Positions 22,228 to 35,392 of a DNA stretch of 64,000 bases are shown in pieces. A model generated the notes under the pieces. It had not been told where the DNA came from, did not search any database, and saw only the letters and a list, made by a program, of their open reading frames with translations. Numbering within the stretch: position 1 is the first letter of the stretch; each line of letters opens with the position of its first letter. The stretch lies in contig JAGTTD010000005.1 of the NCBI GenBank assembly GCA_018398585.1, positions 36,644,750-36,708,749 of the forward strand, read 5' to 3'. A program made the translations under genes and the position numbers. Source of the stretch: Simmondsia chinensis. Taxonomy: Eukaryota; Streptophyta; Magnoliopsida; Caryophyllales; Simmondsiaceae.

Positions 22228-23923
22228 GGATGGTGAGAGATGAGAAGGAAAATAATAACCATTATCTAAATAAAGAACCAATATTTGAAAATTACTTTTA
22301 CACCTCTTATTAGAATCAATGACCTAAATTTTCTTAATCTAAATTCAATTGTTATTATTTTCTATATATATATAATTTGGGTCACTCATTTGATTTGGGA
22401 TATAAACGAACAGAACGTTCAATGAGGAGGGGGAGAGGGATGTGAAGTTAGATAGAAGGGAGATAATATGGCCCAGAATTCATCATTTGACTCTCACCCT
22501 TTCACCTCAATACATTATGAACTGATGTGAATACTACACACCTGAAAAAATGGTAGCATCCGCAACAATATTTTACATTTGTTTTTTGTTTTTGTACTAT
22601 ACATTCACTAAAATCTTAATGTCGTTATATTTGTTGAATGTATGTCAAAAAATAAAAATAAGTAAATAACAGATCCAATATTCACTTATATATACATTAT
22701 GGTATTTTTCATAAAACCATCATTAATTTTTTTTTTTAAATTATAGAACCTCAATCGACCACCTTTACTTTACAGTTCTTTTTTCTTTTTTTAATAAGAA
22801 CAAAGATCCTTCGAAACACAAACAAGAGAAGTTCTCCACAACATACAAGCACTAAACAACAACAAACGAAATAGAAAATGATAAACTCTACCCCTAAGCA
22901 ACGTGTGTGTTTGGGAGTCGTCTAGCTTTGACCATGGGTGGTAGATGATAGCTAGTTGTCAAAAAAATTCACTTTACGTATCCTTTTCTCCCTCCATGTG
23001 ATAAAATCTTGCAGCCTAGAGTGGGCCTTACAGACCTGTGTGCACCTTTCGCCACCCGGTGGCGGGTGAGCTATTTGTGACCTAGGTTTTTACGGTTGTT
23101 ATTTTATTGTCTTTGCGAAAAATTGGAAACATGGAAACTCTTACCTTGGTTGATAATTAGGGTTCAAGCTTGAGGTTAAGATGTTGACTGTTTACTGTAA
23201 AACCTCCCACCTACTTGATATCCGCACTTTCCATATGGAAGTCGGATTCTTCATTCATCCATATCCCTCTGCTACTTTCATACTAGGTTGGATTTCTCGC
23301 CCTCTGTCCTTGCTTGGTCATTAGTCTAACGGGTACCAATATGTCTATAAATTGAGTGCTTTGGAGGGTTAATTAATACACTCTAAAACATTGAGAAATT
23401 CATTACCTTCTCTCCGCTTTTACTATCTCTAGGTTATTCTTTCTTCTCTAGTATTGAGCGAGTAAGGGTGTACTCTAGTCACTCAAGAGTGTAATACTTT
23501 AGCAATGGATGTCGTATAAATCTTGTGAGTTGACGTGCAAGTTGATCTCGTTTGTACCAGTGCGGGGGGCATAAACAATTTATGGCAGTGGTGAAATCTA
23601 CGGTGTGACATTTTTGCAACCTGATCCTTCCTCTATGATCTTCATTCCACATGTTGCTTAAATTGTCTTTGCTTGAGGTTGTATTGTTTGTGTTTGAGAT
23701 TACTTGGCTTTATATAGATCGAGTTTCGTGGTATTTGTGTTCGAAGACCCTCAATTAGTCGGTTTGAGTTTTAATTTTCTAGATCTCTAGTTAGTTTTTT
23801 CTATCTCGGGTATGTTTTTCTATTACTCACTTGCAATATTTTCCAAAAAATTTGGATTCAAGCTCAAGTCACGAAGATTGATAATCTTGGCTTAAATTAC
23901 TTTAGTTATTGTTATTGCAAACA
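22227..23923. other. Unassigned; possible LTR-leader sequence at 23280-23640
   Basis: 22231-22345 is a dispersed repeat (see the match near 51831-51925). At 23280-23640 GACGTGCAAGTTGATCTCG and TATGGCAGTGGTGAAATC loosely resemble the leader of the LTR family at 10470. No PBS, LTR ends or ORF seen, so this is weak. Confidence 0.3.
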
Positions 23924-24031
23924 GTCCCTCATCAGGGTCTCACCCTGATGGGGTAAGGCTGCATACACCCTAACCTCCAGACCCCGTGCAAGCAGAAGCC
24001 CTTGTAGCACTGGGCATGTTGTTGTTGTTGT
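23924..24031 (+). mobile_element. 5'-truncated SINE or RTE tail
   Basis: Only the tail is present: CACCCTGATGGGGTAAGGCT, GCATACACCC, CCAGACCCCGTGC, GTAGCACTGGGCAT and (TTG)4. Imperfect 16/17-bp repeats flank it (23908-23923 and 24032-24048, ATTxTTATTGxAAAxCA). Without a head it cannot be told from an RTE end. Confidence 0.75.
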
Positions 24032-24052
24032 ATTCTTATTGTAAAACATTAC

Positions 24053-25520
24053 TTGTCCAAATGTCATACTTTTCAATGTTTATTAACTCAAGTGCACGTT
24101 TGGTTTGAGGATGAAAATGATTGGCTAAGATCTTGGTTTGAAGATTTGAAAATTTGGTCTGTTGCCAAGTGTTGTGAGATTCGAAGAACATGGATTGAGG
24201 TAATAGATATCCCGGTTCACTTTTGGTGTAGGGAGAATTTCAATACGATTGGGGAACTTTTGGAGCAATGTTGTGTGTCTTGATTACATGAGAGAGCACT
24301 ACGAATCACTCGCGTCGGCAAAAATTCTTATTAATACATTGTAGTTGAGTTTGATTGAAGATGTATTAATATCCTTCAAACTAGAGATCTGGACTTTACA
24401 ATTCTTGTGAGGGAGACCTTCATCACGCCAAGTTCGCATTGCTTTGACTGTATGTATCTTGCCACTATTAGTGATTCCTATTCATCAAGTGGTCCGATTC
24501 CTTAAAACAAAGTTGGAGTGTCCTCTCCACGATTGGGTGACAATATAGTGAAGGATCTATAGGTTGAAGAATGTGTTGATGTCAACAGGGTAGAGTTAGT
24601 TGTTCTTGAAGATGCAATGGATGTTAAAGATTCTTGAAATAGAACCCAATTGCAAGTTTGATCAATTAAGCTTCTTTTTTAGCTAGGGTAATCATGGAAA
24701 GTGGGAGATTGTTGGTGATGCCTTGTACCAAGGACCAGTCACATGGGGAGGAGTGTCATTATCCTAATTTGGATAGAATGATCGAGGGTTCACCTAATTC
24801 TTGCCACAAGCAGTGTGAAGTGCTGGGCCTAGTTCTGATGAAGCAAGAGACAATGATTGGGATATCCGAAATTTGACCTTTTTTTCCATCTCAATACCAT
24901 TGTTACCCTTCTAGTACGATTGGGGAGATGGAGATTCAAGAAGCTCACGCCCAAGCATCCGATTCAGAGTTTCAACAACATTCTTTTGCAGGACAAGACA
25001 AACCTCCCAGAAAAAAGAGAAAGAGTAAGCATGGCGTTGGGCAGGGGTCCAAACCACAATATTCAGAAACTCTAGCGACTAAAAATATGAGTGATTCATA
25101 TCTCGCCTTAGAGGTTGACCTGCTCTCTTGCACCGAGGAAACTGAGGCGATTGGTAGTTAGCTTTGTCTTCAGTTTGACGGCGAAGAGGAAATCATCAGA
25201 TATCTTGAAAACTTGATGTATGAAAGTAATAAGATAGAGAATTCTAGGATGATTGTTAGCACAAGGCGAAGCGAATAGGAATGTTCTAGACTCTGATTTT
25301 GGTGTTTTGCTTGGGGTTTTTGTTTAAAGGTTGGTTTAGGTTTTTTTTTTTTTCCTTCTTTTTGTTAGATGCTTTTGTTTTCAGGCTTGTTGTGGTGTGG
25401 TTGTTGTTCATGGGTGGCCTTTTTTTGGTTCTGAGCAGTGCTATTAGATGGTAGCATTCTGCTAGTGTGGTCGATTGTGGTTTGCTTTCTGCTCCTTGGC
25501 CCTACCAAGCATGTTGTGCT
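24053..25520 (+). mobile_element. ORF1-only L1-like element, copy e (with DUF4283-like region)
   Basis: The 24053-24283 frame reads VHVWFEDENDWLRSWF, WSVAKCCEIRRTWIEV, IPVHFWCRENFNTIGELL, the pattern of the DUF4283 LINE ORF1 domain (RxxWIxVxGIPxxxW...F..IG). Further on are basic stretches (PPRKKRKSK), then near 25160-25270 the family C-terminus LCLQFDGEEEIIRYLE and a stop. T-rich UTR-like sequence follows with no ORF2. Many stops in between. This copy ties the family to a LINE ORF1. Confidence 0.62.
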
Positions 25521-25826
25521 TTTGGGTAATTTAGAAAAGTTTGAAAATTTTCGGTATGACTTTAAAAAATTAAAAACATTAGGTGGTTTTTTGAAACTGA
25601 CCTAAAATGTAGGTGGTTTTGAGTAAAAAAAACCCTATATTTTTTATTAAATAATCCAATGTTTTTTAAATACAATGCAACGAAAATAAAACAAAAAAAT
25701 CCAAGCTTGAGTTCCAGGGCATGAACTGTTATCAAAGACAGACGATAAAAGGGTGAAGTGATCTCGGATAGCTAGCTTTATTGTAGCGTCATCAGTAATA
25801 AAGTTGACTTTTCTATTTATGTGTTG

Positions 25827-26193
25827 TTGGATTCTGACTAAGTTAAACCACTAATTTGAATATCTTATAAGTAGAGATATCGTATGGATTATCCCATTAT
25901 AGGATTTATCCTACTTATTGGGGAATGATGGCTAGAGGAAGAATGTATGTCATGCTTATAAATAGGATCATCATTTCTCCCTTCATATTATTCATCTGAA
26001 CATATTATCAATAAACTCCCTTCCTTATTCAATTCTCTCTTTAGACCCACCATCCAACTCTCGGCTTTGGTGATGTGGAAACAATAGGATTGTGGTAGTC
26101 CTAGTTAATTTTATACGGTTCTCAAAACAATCTACCGAGACATTAAGGCAAGTTCATATCAAATTCTGCAATCGAGATATCCCGCAAACTTTG
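25827..26193 (+). mobile_element. Possible solo LTR (copia-like)
   Basis: Starts TGTTGGATTCTGACTAAG and has a TATA box (TATAAATAGG near 25960) and AATAAA at 26009-26014, a compact promoter/poly(A) arrangement typical of short copia LTRs. No PBS or TSD found; the right border is obscured by the hAT insertion. Confidence 0.4.
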
Positions 26194-26555
26194 GCCTTGT
26201 TTAGTGGTGGCCAACAGGCAGGGCCGGCCCGGGCCTGGGCAGCCCCAGGCCTTGCCCCAATGGCTATAATTTAAAAAAAAAATTTATATTTTTTTTCTAT
26301 AAATATTTAATCCTCCCCAACCCATTTCCTCACCAAATCTTCAATCCTCTCTTCTCTCTCTATACATTCATCATCTCCCAACTTCTCCAACCTTGCTAAT
26401 TGCAAAATTGTGCTCTAAAGTTCAAATTTCATAAAGTGTTTGGCTGAAGTTCGAATTTCATTATTCTCTAGTTTTGGTAATTTCAGTATCGCAATTTTAT
26501 TTGATTTGCATTTTTAGTTATTTAATTTGCATTACTACTTGCATTTTATAAATAC

Positions 26556-28792
26556 TAATCACTTATACTAATATAGCACACAACTCTTCATCATCCTCTG
26601 GAGCTGGTCGTGCTAGTTCTAGCTCTTCTCAGCCACCCAGAATCCCTAAAAGGAGTAGAATTGTCTTACTTAATACGAAAGAACGAGCTTTTATACAACC
26701 AGGCCCATCACCCCAATACACTGATGATAGCATAGATTATGACTTTTCACAACAACAAGATTATCATGAGTCAGGTGATGGTGGGGTTGGAGACTCACAA
26801 ACTGATGAGGAACCCACGCCCACCACCGAAGCCCAGCCTGAAACTAGTACCTCTACTAGTAGGCGTACAACTAGTGGGGTATGGAATCACTTTACCCTTA
26901 ATAAGACAACTAATAAAGCAACTTGTAAATTATATGACCCAGCTAGGGATTTTAGCCATCAACTTGGCAGTAGGACTGGCACATTAAACAGACATATACT
27001 TAGGTGCCACCCCGAGCAATACCCAGATAAGAGCCAACAACGTATAGTACAGCAAGTGACCGGTGCACTTACTAATTTTAGGTTCTCTCAAGAGAACAAC
27101 CGAAAGGGGCTGGCTAAATATATAATTTTGGGTGAAAGGCCTTTTAATACCGGCGAAAACCCATATTTCGTAAACTACCTCCAACGAAATGTAAACCACG
27201 CCATTGTGAGGATTCCTCGGAACACCATAAAGCGGGATGCTTTTACGTTGTACCAGGGGATGAAAGCTGGGGTCTTAACACTTTTTGCGACGAACATGAG
27301 CATGTTCTCGTTGACGTCAGATATATGGACGTCAAAACCTGGCCAACCTTATATGTGCATAACGGCACACTGGATCGATGACTCCTACATCCTCCAAAAG
27401 AGGATAATTCATTTTGGACTTTTAGATTGCCCCCACACTGCCAAGGTAATTACGGGTGCGATTATGTCGGTAGTCCACGACTGGGGCATAGAGCGACGTA
27501 TCTTTAGTATTATGTTCGACAATGCTACCAATAACACTGCATCCGTTACACATTTAATTAGGCAAATGAGACCCATGTTAGGTGGGAAGTGTTTCCATAT
27601 TCGTTGCATTTGTCACATTTTGTATTTAATGGTAATGGATGGTTTAGATCTTGTAAACGTATCTCTTACCACCTTAAGATCAGTAATAATATCTATTAAA
27701 TCATCCGGCTCTATAAAAAAAAGATTTAGAAATTTATGTAGATTGCATAACATAGAATATAAACAATTCAAATTAGACTCCCAAACTAGGTGGTCGTTTA
27801 CGGTAGAAATGTTAGAGCGCATTCTACCATACAAAGATATTCTGATGGAATTTGCTCAGGAAAATCGTATAGAATAGAGCGATTACAACCTGGCCGGTAT
27901 ATATTGGGAGACAATAAATCAAATTTGTAACTTTTTTAGCATATTTAAAGAGGCCACGACATTTTTTTCGAGTTGCTACTATCCGACCATGCCTCAAGCA
28001 ATATCAAGATTGCTTGATATTGTCAATTGGATGGTGGGTAATGAATCCAACCCCATTTTGTTCGAATTGATTAAGGCAATGAAAGAAAAGTTTGCCAAAT
28101 ATTATTCTGAACTACCTCTTACATACTGCTTGGCAACTATTTTAAATCCTCGTTGTAAACGCGGGGGTTTAAACTTGTTTTGCTAACAATTTTTCAAATA
28201 TTTGCATCCTAATCTTAATATCGACACTTTCATTGCCGATGTCGATAACGACTTGTATAGTTTATTTTCTCAATATTCCAGTAAATTAGCGTCCAATAAT
28301 CCTAGTACTGCTTCAGTAGGATCTTCTACATCTAGTGGAAGTAGTTCACACAAGTCATATTCGTAGAAGCTGTTGGAGCAATTTACGCCCACAGTAGCCC
28401 CCACGTCATGTGACGAGCTAAATTATTATTTGCGGACACCGTTGGTCCATATTTTTGACCTGCCGACCAACCCGCATTTTGACATTTTACAATGGTGGAA
28501 CACAAACCAAACCCAGTTTCCCATGCTTTCCACCATGGCACGTGATATACTAAGTTGTCCGGTATCTTCAGTAGCATCGGAGTGTGCTTTCAGTCTTGGT
28601 GGCAGGTTGCTTGGAACGAAGAGGGCGAAGCTATCGCCGTCAAGCTTGGAGATGTCCGTGTGCTTGAAGGATTGGCTGCTAGCTGAGGCAAGAAATCAAC
28701 AGAGAATGAAGCTAGATTCATCGAGCGATGAAAAAGATGACCGCACCACTGATACGTCAAATGATGGCATAGAAACCCCACCATGCGACTGA
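26556..28792 (+). pseudogene. hAT transposase (BED finger, DDE, hATC dimerisation), three in-frame stops
   Basis: A cut-and-paste transposase frame stays open from 26556 to the TGA at 28790 with no frameshift, broken only by TAG at 27875, TAA at 28184 and TAG at 28364. In order: a Ser/Thr/Pro-rich N-terminus; a BED-type zinc finger (VWNHFT ... CKLYD ... GTLNRHILRCH); the catalytic core with Asp in LTSDIWTS, Asp in FDNATNN and Glu in SSVASECAFSLGGR, so the DDE triad is intact. The C-terminal hATC segment FDILQWWNTNQTQFPMLS...RDILS follows, and an acidic tail. In the BED finger the second Cys of CxxC reads Tyr-Asp (CKLYD), which should break zinc binding. The first exon and true start may lie upstream, across an intron ending at the AG near 26574. 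The nearest plant relatives are the RICESLEEPER/DAYSLEEPER-like and Ac-like hAT proteins. Confidence 0.93.
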
Positions 28793-29031
28793 TATCAACA
28801 CTTTTGTATGTCAATTATTTACTTTTAAATATTTACGTCAAAAGACGATCGCACTTCCCATACGTCAAACTTTGTATTTTTTGATAAACAAGTTTGTATT
28901 TTTAAATATTAGGCCTCAACTGCGCTGTATTTGTACTTGTTACGTTATTTACCATTACTTATTGTATATTTTATTTTATTACATATATTTAGCATTATTT
29001 TTTTTGAACATGTATATTTAGCATTATTAGT

Positions 29032-29275
29032 AAAGGAACATAGGAACATACCCAGTGCCTCAAGGGCTCCCGCTTACGCAGGGTAGGGGGGGGGGGGATG
29101 TACGCAGCCTTCCCCCTTCAGGGTGTTAACCTGAAGATAGGCTGTTTCCTAGTGCCCCCAACCTGAGGGTGATGACTTTCCAGGAGGTCACCCATCCTGG
29201 TACTACTCTCGTCCAAGCACGCTTAACTTCGGAGTTCTAATGGGATCCGGTGACAGCGTGTTGGTGCCCTCTTTG
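29032..29275 (-). mobile_element. 5S-headed SINE, full length, perfect 20-bp TSD
   Basis: On the minus strand: head ACACGCTGTCACCGGATCCC, GAAGTTAAGCGTGCTTGG, GGATGGGTGACCTCC, then a tail with GGGGGCACTAGGAAACAGCC, CACCCTGAAGGGGGAAGGCT, GCGTACATCC, GAGGCACTGGGTATGTTCC. TSD GTATATTTAGCATTATTAGT is identical on both sides (29012-29031, 29276-29295). The 3' end lacks TTG repeats, unlike the copies at 6401 and 52701. The perfect TSD makes it one of the youngest insertions here; it lies inside the hAT element. Confidence 0.96.
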
Positions 29276-29543
29276 GTATATTTAGCATTATTAGTGCTTA
29301 AAAAAATGTATTTGTATCTCATATTATTTATCAATGAATTATAATAATTTTCGTACAAAAGAACTTTGTATTATTTAATTTTTTTTTTAATTCTGTCAAA
29401 AAAGCGAGCCAGGCTTGCCCTCATTGACGTGGGCCCGGGCCTGGCCCTGGAGCCCCCCCGGCCAGGCCCGCAATAGTGCCGGGCTGGTCGAGCCCAGGCC
29501 CAGGCCCGACCTGACCCGACCCGTGGCCACGACTAGCCTTCTT

Positions 29544-29888
29544 TGGTATGCAGAAAATAGGTGGAAGAATTAGAAATTCATGAGAAATTACAAACTTTGA
29601 CTCTTATTTGGTTGGCAGGAAGCAGGCAGAATGCAAGAAGTGAAAATTGCCAAATCTTTCAAAACGTAGGAAGCAACCTCCCCCCCCCCCCCCAATGTAA
29701 GTTCTATTTCCCTTGTTTTTAACTAGTTTCTCAAAGAAGATTCTATTTTCCTTCCTAGCAACCAAACATATTATAATATTTCTTATAAAATTGACAAAAT
29801 AATCGAATTTCAAAAAATACAACTTCTCGTAAAAAGAATGAAACAAGTAAAAAAAATGCTTTCCGGCTAATTTAATTCATGCAACAAT
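29544..29888. other. Short intergenic spacer
   Basis: Nothing recognised except a C15 run (29680-29694). The last five bases, ACAAT, may be the TSD of the LTR array that follows. Confidence 0.5.
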
Positions 29889-31665
29889 TGTTAGGAATTT
29901 CACAACAACTAATACCTTCTAGAATACTAGTTGTTAGGACCACTCACAAATCACTAAGCCATAAATCGAAATAGCAAGCATAATAAAGAGATTACGAGAA
30001 TAATTTAGACACTACAATTTACGTGGTTCAACTTTAGCCTCTATCCACGGAGGGAGAGCAGCAACATTCACTATAGGAACAGTGGCATTACAATAGAATT
30101 TTACACTCACACTCTACCTCTCACTATTTAGACTACATTTCTGTTCCCTGTTTTCAACCCCATCCTCATCCATAGCACAAGAGGTCCGTTTTATATGCCT
30201 CTACCATTCATAACTCCTAGGAGCCTAATAGTCACAATTATTGGGCACCAATAAATCCAGTCACGAATTTTTAGTTTTGGGATACAATTAGTCTCCAACA
30301 GTAACAATATCCCACTTGGAGACTGATGAGAATCACAAACATCATTTAACAGTAGTCCTCCATGCTACCCCCTCACATGCAATTACAATGCTTCAGCTCT
30401 GATTTTAATTTTCTAATTCGGTCCAATTTTTTGCATCAACAGCCAATCAACCTAAACATGTTGACTACCAGGACCCCAAGAAAAATAAAATTGAGCTCTG
30501 GGGAGAATACTAACACCAAGAGAGAAAATATCAGGTTTAATGGTATCTTCAAATTTGGTGAACACAACCTTGACCCAAGACCCAAAACAATAAACCCTAA
30601 TTTTAAAAACTAAAGCTGCCACATGCATTCATTTTCTCTTCTATCCTTTTCATCTTCTGCAATGACCTCCACAATGCTTCATCTTCCTCATTGTTGACGG
30701 TTTCCTCACCGTCAATCACCACGAAGCACCGCCAAGGCTACCTCTGCCCCCTTCTCTCTTCGGCTACTTCACAAGCCCAGACCCAAGCTTTGTATCCTCT
30801 ATGCAGCCATCGCCAATGTCGAACCTCTGCCATCGATGCCTCAAGCAAACCACACCGTTATCATTTCTTCCCATTGAACTCGCAGCCACCACCAACGTCT
30901 CTGTTGGACTCGACAGCCACCCTAAGATGCAAAACTGCCACCATGCTAAAAGCCCCATATTGACGACCACCGTCGTTCCCTCCGACTTCCAGGTTATCAA
31001 CACTAAGGTCAAATTTCCGACGACCACCACTGGATTTCGACTTCCAGTCATCATCTTCAGCGAAGAAACCTTAGATATCCCTGAATAACTGCTGCTGCGA
31101 ATCACTGCCCTTAATGAACGGCCACCAGCGTTAGGATTTCTAAGTCACCACCACGACCGACCCAGACTCTACCGTCGCTGGCTTGTTCTAGACACGCTTC
31201 ACCACATGTTGAAACCAGCATCATGGATGCATGACCACCTCCGCCTCGATTTTCATCCCTTATTCACTCGGCTACCATAGATCTGGCCACAATCTACCAC
31301 CCAAGTACACCGATCTGGTTTCTCTCTTCTTATATTCAACACCATGCCCACTCACGCACCACCTAGGCACTACCACGAGCTGCCATGCACCGCCACGTGC
31401 TACCAGCACAACACCCGTGCACCACCATTCATCACCATGTGTTTTTTTCCCCCGCAGGAATAGTACCACCGGCCATCGCTCTTTTCCACTCACTCAAAAA
31501 GCTAATTCTTCGATTGAGGTTTCATCTGGGGCTCTGATACCAGTTGTTAGGAATTTCATAATAACTAATACCTTCTAGGATACTAGTTGTTAGGACCACC
31601 CACGAATCACTGAACCATAAATCGAAATAATAAACATAATAAAGGGATTAAAAAATAATTTAGTC

Positions 31666-33479
31666 GAGGGGTCCGTTAGGGTGACCCTCTCTCTCCTCAC
31701 CTTTTTGTTATAGCTATGGAGGGTCTCCGAGGTCTCCTTCGCCGAGCTACTGATGACTCGCGTTTCCACTACCATCCATGCTGCCGCCGCACTGGTTTGA
31801 CGCATCTTTGCTTTGCGGATGACCTTATGATCTTTTGTCGGGGTGATCTTGGTAGTGTTACTGTGGTTCGTGAGGCTTTAGATCGATTTGCTGTGCTCTC
31901 GGGCCTTTCCTCGAACGGAACAAAGAGTTCTGTTTTCTTAGCTGGAGTTGATGATATGACCCAGAGGGATATTCTGGGCATGCTGGGTTTCGGTCTCGGG
32001 CACCTGCCTGTTTGGTATCTGGGAGTGCCCCTCATCACTTCCCGACTTCGTTATATTAACTGCAAGCCCCTGCTGGATCGTATCCTCTCCCGCATTTGGC
32101 TTTGGACATCTCGTTCTCTGCCGTAAGCTGGCCGACTTCAACTCATCAGATCTGTTCTCTTTGCCGTTCAGGTCTACTTGTCTTCAATCTTTATGCTTCC
32201 GAAGATGATGATAAGGAAGATTGAGTCAACGCTAGTGGCTTTTCTCTAGCGTGGCTCTTTGCTGACCCCGAGCGGGGCAAAGTTTGCTTGGAGGCACTTG
32301 TGTTTTCCTCGTCGAGAGGGAGGTTTAGGGATCCGTTGTCTTGCCGAGTGGAACCAGGCTTCGATCATGAAGCACATCTGGTTTCTTCTTTCTGACCCTT
32401 CCTCTTTATGGCCGCGCTAGGTCCATATGAACCGGCTCCAAGGATGAAGTTTTTGGACGATCCGTATTCCAAAATCTGCTTCGTGGTGCTGGCTTCAGAT
32501 TTCGTTAGTTCGTCAGCTCTGTTTGGGTATGACCTTCCACGTCATTGGTGATGGCCTTGACATCACTCTATGGACTGATTTTTGGCTACCATGCAGCAGT
32601 CTTTCGGAACGCTTCCCTGCTCGACTGCTCACTTCTTCAGGACTTCTTTGGGATTCTCGAGTCTCAGCTGTTATTGAGGGTGATCAGTGGAGACTTCCAC
32701 AGGATTGTTCGGAGCTCCCACCCATTTGGGACACGATAGACTTCAGCACTTGGGTGACCCTTTCAGGGAAATTCACCATCAAGTCTGCTTGGGAGATTGT
32801 GCGGAGTAGGAGAGAGAAAGGCACCATCCCGAGACACGTCTTTCTTCTATGGGTTGCTTCCCAGAAGCAACTTTGGACTAGAGACCGTCTTTTACGTTTT
32901 GGAGCACTTGGAGTTCAAGATGTTTGTGTCCTCTGTGGCCTAGCTGATGAGAATCATGAGCACCTCTTCTTTGCTAGTGATTTTTCTGCATCGGTCTGGA
33001 GTTCCGTCGTCTCACGTACATCTATTGCATGGCCTACCCTTCCTTGCGATGATCTGGTCACTGGGGCTGCTCAACAGCTTAGGGGTCGAGAGATTGGCAC
33101 CATCATTGCTCGACTCTGCTTCTCAGCGACAGTGTACACTATCTGGTATGAGCGTAACCTTCGGGTGCAACGCTCAATCCAGATCGGCTGCGGTCGTGCG
33201 AGAGGAGATTACAGATTTAGTCAGGAGCCGCCTTCTTGCGGCTCCCTCATTTAGAGGAGCTCATCGCCATGCGGATTTGCTTCGACAATGGGGCTTTGAG
33301 CCTCAGTTCCCTCTTTGTTTCCTTGTATTTCTTGGTTGATGTATGAACTATGTCTGAACTCTGTTTTGATGTTAGTTCTTTTTTATAGGCTTCGGCCGTG
33401 TCCTGGGGTATGCCCCTTGTAGCTTGTAAAAACATTTCTTTCTTTTCTATATATTTCGTTGAATTACCAAAAAAAAAAA
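31666..33479 (+). mobile_element. 5'-truncated L1-type LINE (RT C-terminus, RNase H/zf-RVT region, poly(A))
   Basis: Starts within RT (LFVIAMEGLRGLLRRA), followed by LTHLCFADDLMIFCRGD (FADD catalytic motif), GLSSNGTKSSVFLAGV, LPVWYLGVPLITSRL and WTSRSLP. After stops comes the reverse-transcriptase zinc-binding segment (FTIKSAWEIVRSRR, KQLWTRDRLLRFG, CVLCGLADENHEHLFF, CxxC...HxxH). It ends in a 3' UTR and A11 (33469-33479). Two main open stretches are 31716-32126 and 32523-33254. It lies between two pieces of the same LTR, so it inserted into, or marks the junction of, the LARD array. Confidence 0.92.
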
Positions 33480-35392
33480 TAATACCTTCAAGGATACTAA
33501 TTGTTAGGACCCCTCACAAATCACTGAGCCATAAATTGAAATAACAAACATAATAAAGGGATTGAGGGAATAATTTAGATAGTACAATTTACGTGGTTCA
33601 ACTGTAGCCTGTGTACATGGTGGGGGAGCAACAACATTCACTATAGGAACAGTGGCATTACAATAGAATTTTACACTAACACTCTATCTCTCACTATTTA
33701 GACTACATTTCTATTCCCTGTTTTCAACCCCTTCCTCAACTATAGCACAAAAGGTCCTATTTATATGCCTCTATCATTCATAACTACTAGGATCCCAATA
33801 GTCACCATTATTGGGCACTAATAAATTCAGTCATGAATTTTCGGTTTTGGGATACAATTAGTCTCCAACCTTAACAATCTCCTAGTTGGAGACTAATGAG
33901 GATCACAAACATCATTTTACAGTAGTCCTCCATGCTACCCCCTCACATGCAATTACATTGCGTCAACTCTGATTTTAATTTTCTAACTTGGTCCAATTTT
34001 TCGCATCAATAGCCAATCAACCTAAACACGTTGACTACCAGGACCCCAAAAAAATAAAATTGAGCTCTGGAGGGAATACTAACACCAAGAGAGAAAACAC
34101 CGGATTTAATATGATCTTCAAATTTGGTGAACACAACCTTGGCCCAAGACCCAAAACATTAAACCCTAGTTTTAAAAACTAAAGCTGCCACCTGCATTCA
34201 ATCTCTTTTCTGTCCTTTTCATCTTCTGCACTGACCTCCACAATGCTTCAGCTTCCTCATTGTCAATGGTTTCCTCACCGTCAATCACCACGAAGCACCA
34301 CCAGGGCTACATCTGCCCCCTTCTCTCTTCAGCTACTTCACAAGCCCAGACCCGAGCTCTGTATCCTCTATGCAGCCATCGCCAATGTCGAACCTCTGCC
34401 ATCGATGCCTCAAGAAAACCACACCATTATCACTTCTTCCCATTGACCTCGCAGCCACCACCAACATCTCCGTTGGACTGGATGGTCACCCCAAAATACA
34501 AAACCGCCACCACGCTAAAAGCCCCACATTGACGACCACTGACGTTCCCTCCGACTTCTAGGCAGTCAACACCAAGGTCAGATTTCCGACGACCACCACT
34601 GGATTTTGACTTCCAGTCATCATCTTCATTAAAGAAACCTTAGATCTCCCTGAATAACTGCTGCTGCGAACCACTGCCATTAATGAACGGCCACCGGCAT
34701 TAGGCTTTCTCAGTCACCACCACGACCAACCCTGACTCTACCATCGCTGGCCTGTTCTAGACACGCTTCACCACATGTCGAACCATCATCACCAATGCAT
34801 GACAACCTCCGCCTCGATTTTCATCCCTTATTCACTCGGCTACCAAAAATATGGCCACAATCTACTACCTAGGTACACCGATCTAGTTTCTCTCTTCTTA
34901 CATTCAACACCACACACACTCACGCACCACCTAGGCATTGCCACAAGCCGCCATGCACTGCCACATGCTACCAACCCAACACCCATGCACCACCATTCAT
35001 CACCATGTGTTTTTTTTCTTGCCGGAATAGTACCACCGGCCATCGCTCTTTTCCTCCCACTCAAACAGCTAATTCTCCGATTTAGGTTTTATCTGGGGCT
35101 CTGATACCAGTTGTTAGGAATTTCACAATAACTAATACCTTCTCGGATACTAGTTTTTAAGACCACCCACGAATCATTAAACCATAAATCGAAATAATAA
35201 ACATAATAAAGGGATTAAAGGAATAATTTAGGCACCGGAATTATGTGGTTCAGCCGAAGCCTATGTCTTCGGAGGGGGGAGCAACAATATTCACTATAGG
35301 AATAGAGGTATTACAATAGAGTTTTACACTCACACTCTAACTTGCACTATTTGGGCTACATTTGTTTCTCATGCTTTCTATCCCTTCCTCAA

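Larger units (their letters stand above)
26202..29535 (+). mobile_element. Complete hAT transposon (Ac/Tam3-type), inactive
   Basis: Terminal inverted repeats TAGTGGTGGCCAAC (left) and TAGTCGTGGCCACG (right, reverse complement). The 8-bp TSD is GCCTTGTT (26194-26201) / GCCTTCTT (29536-29543), with one mismatch. Both subterminal regions hold GGGCCTGGGC-rich inverted motifs that likely bind transposase. The element carries one transposase pseudogene (26556-28792) and a later SINE insertion (29032-29275). Confidence 0.92.

Noticed and set aside
30691..31578. Thr/Pro/His-rich ORFs (and the matching ones at 34260-35104)
   Set aside because: They lie in the internal region of a non-coding LTR element, overlap in several frames and lack any domain; the resemblance between the two sets comes from duplication of the element.
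31545..33876. A simple 100-bp target duplication around the L1
   Set aside because: Not fully excluded, but the flanking LTR pieces differ at about 12% and appear to match different LTRs, so I do not assert it.
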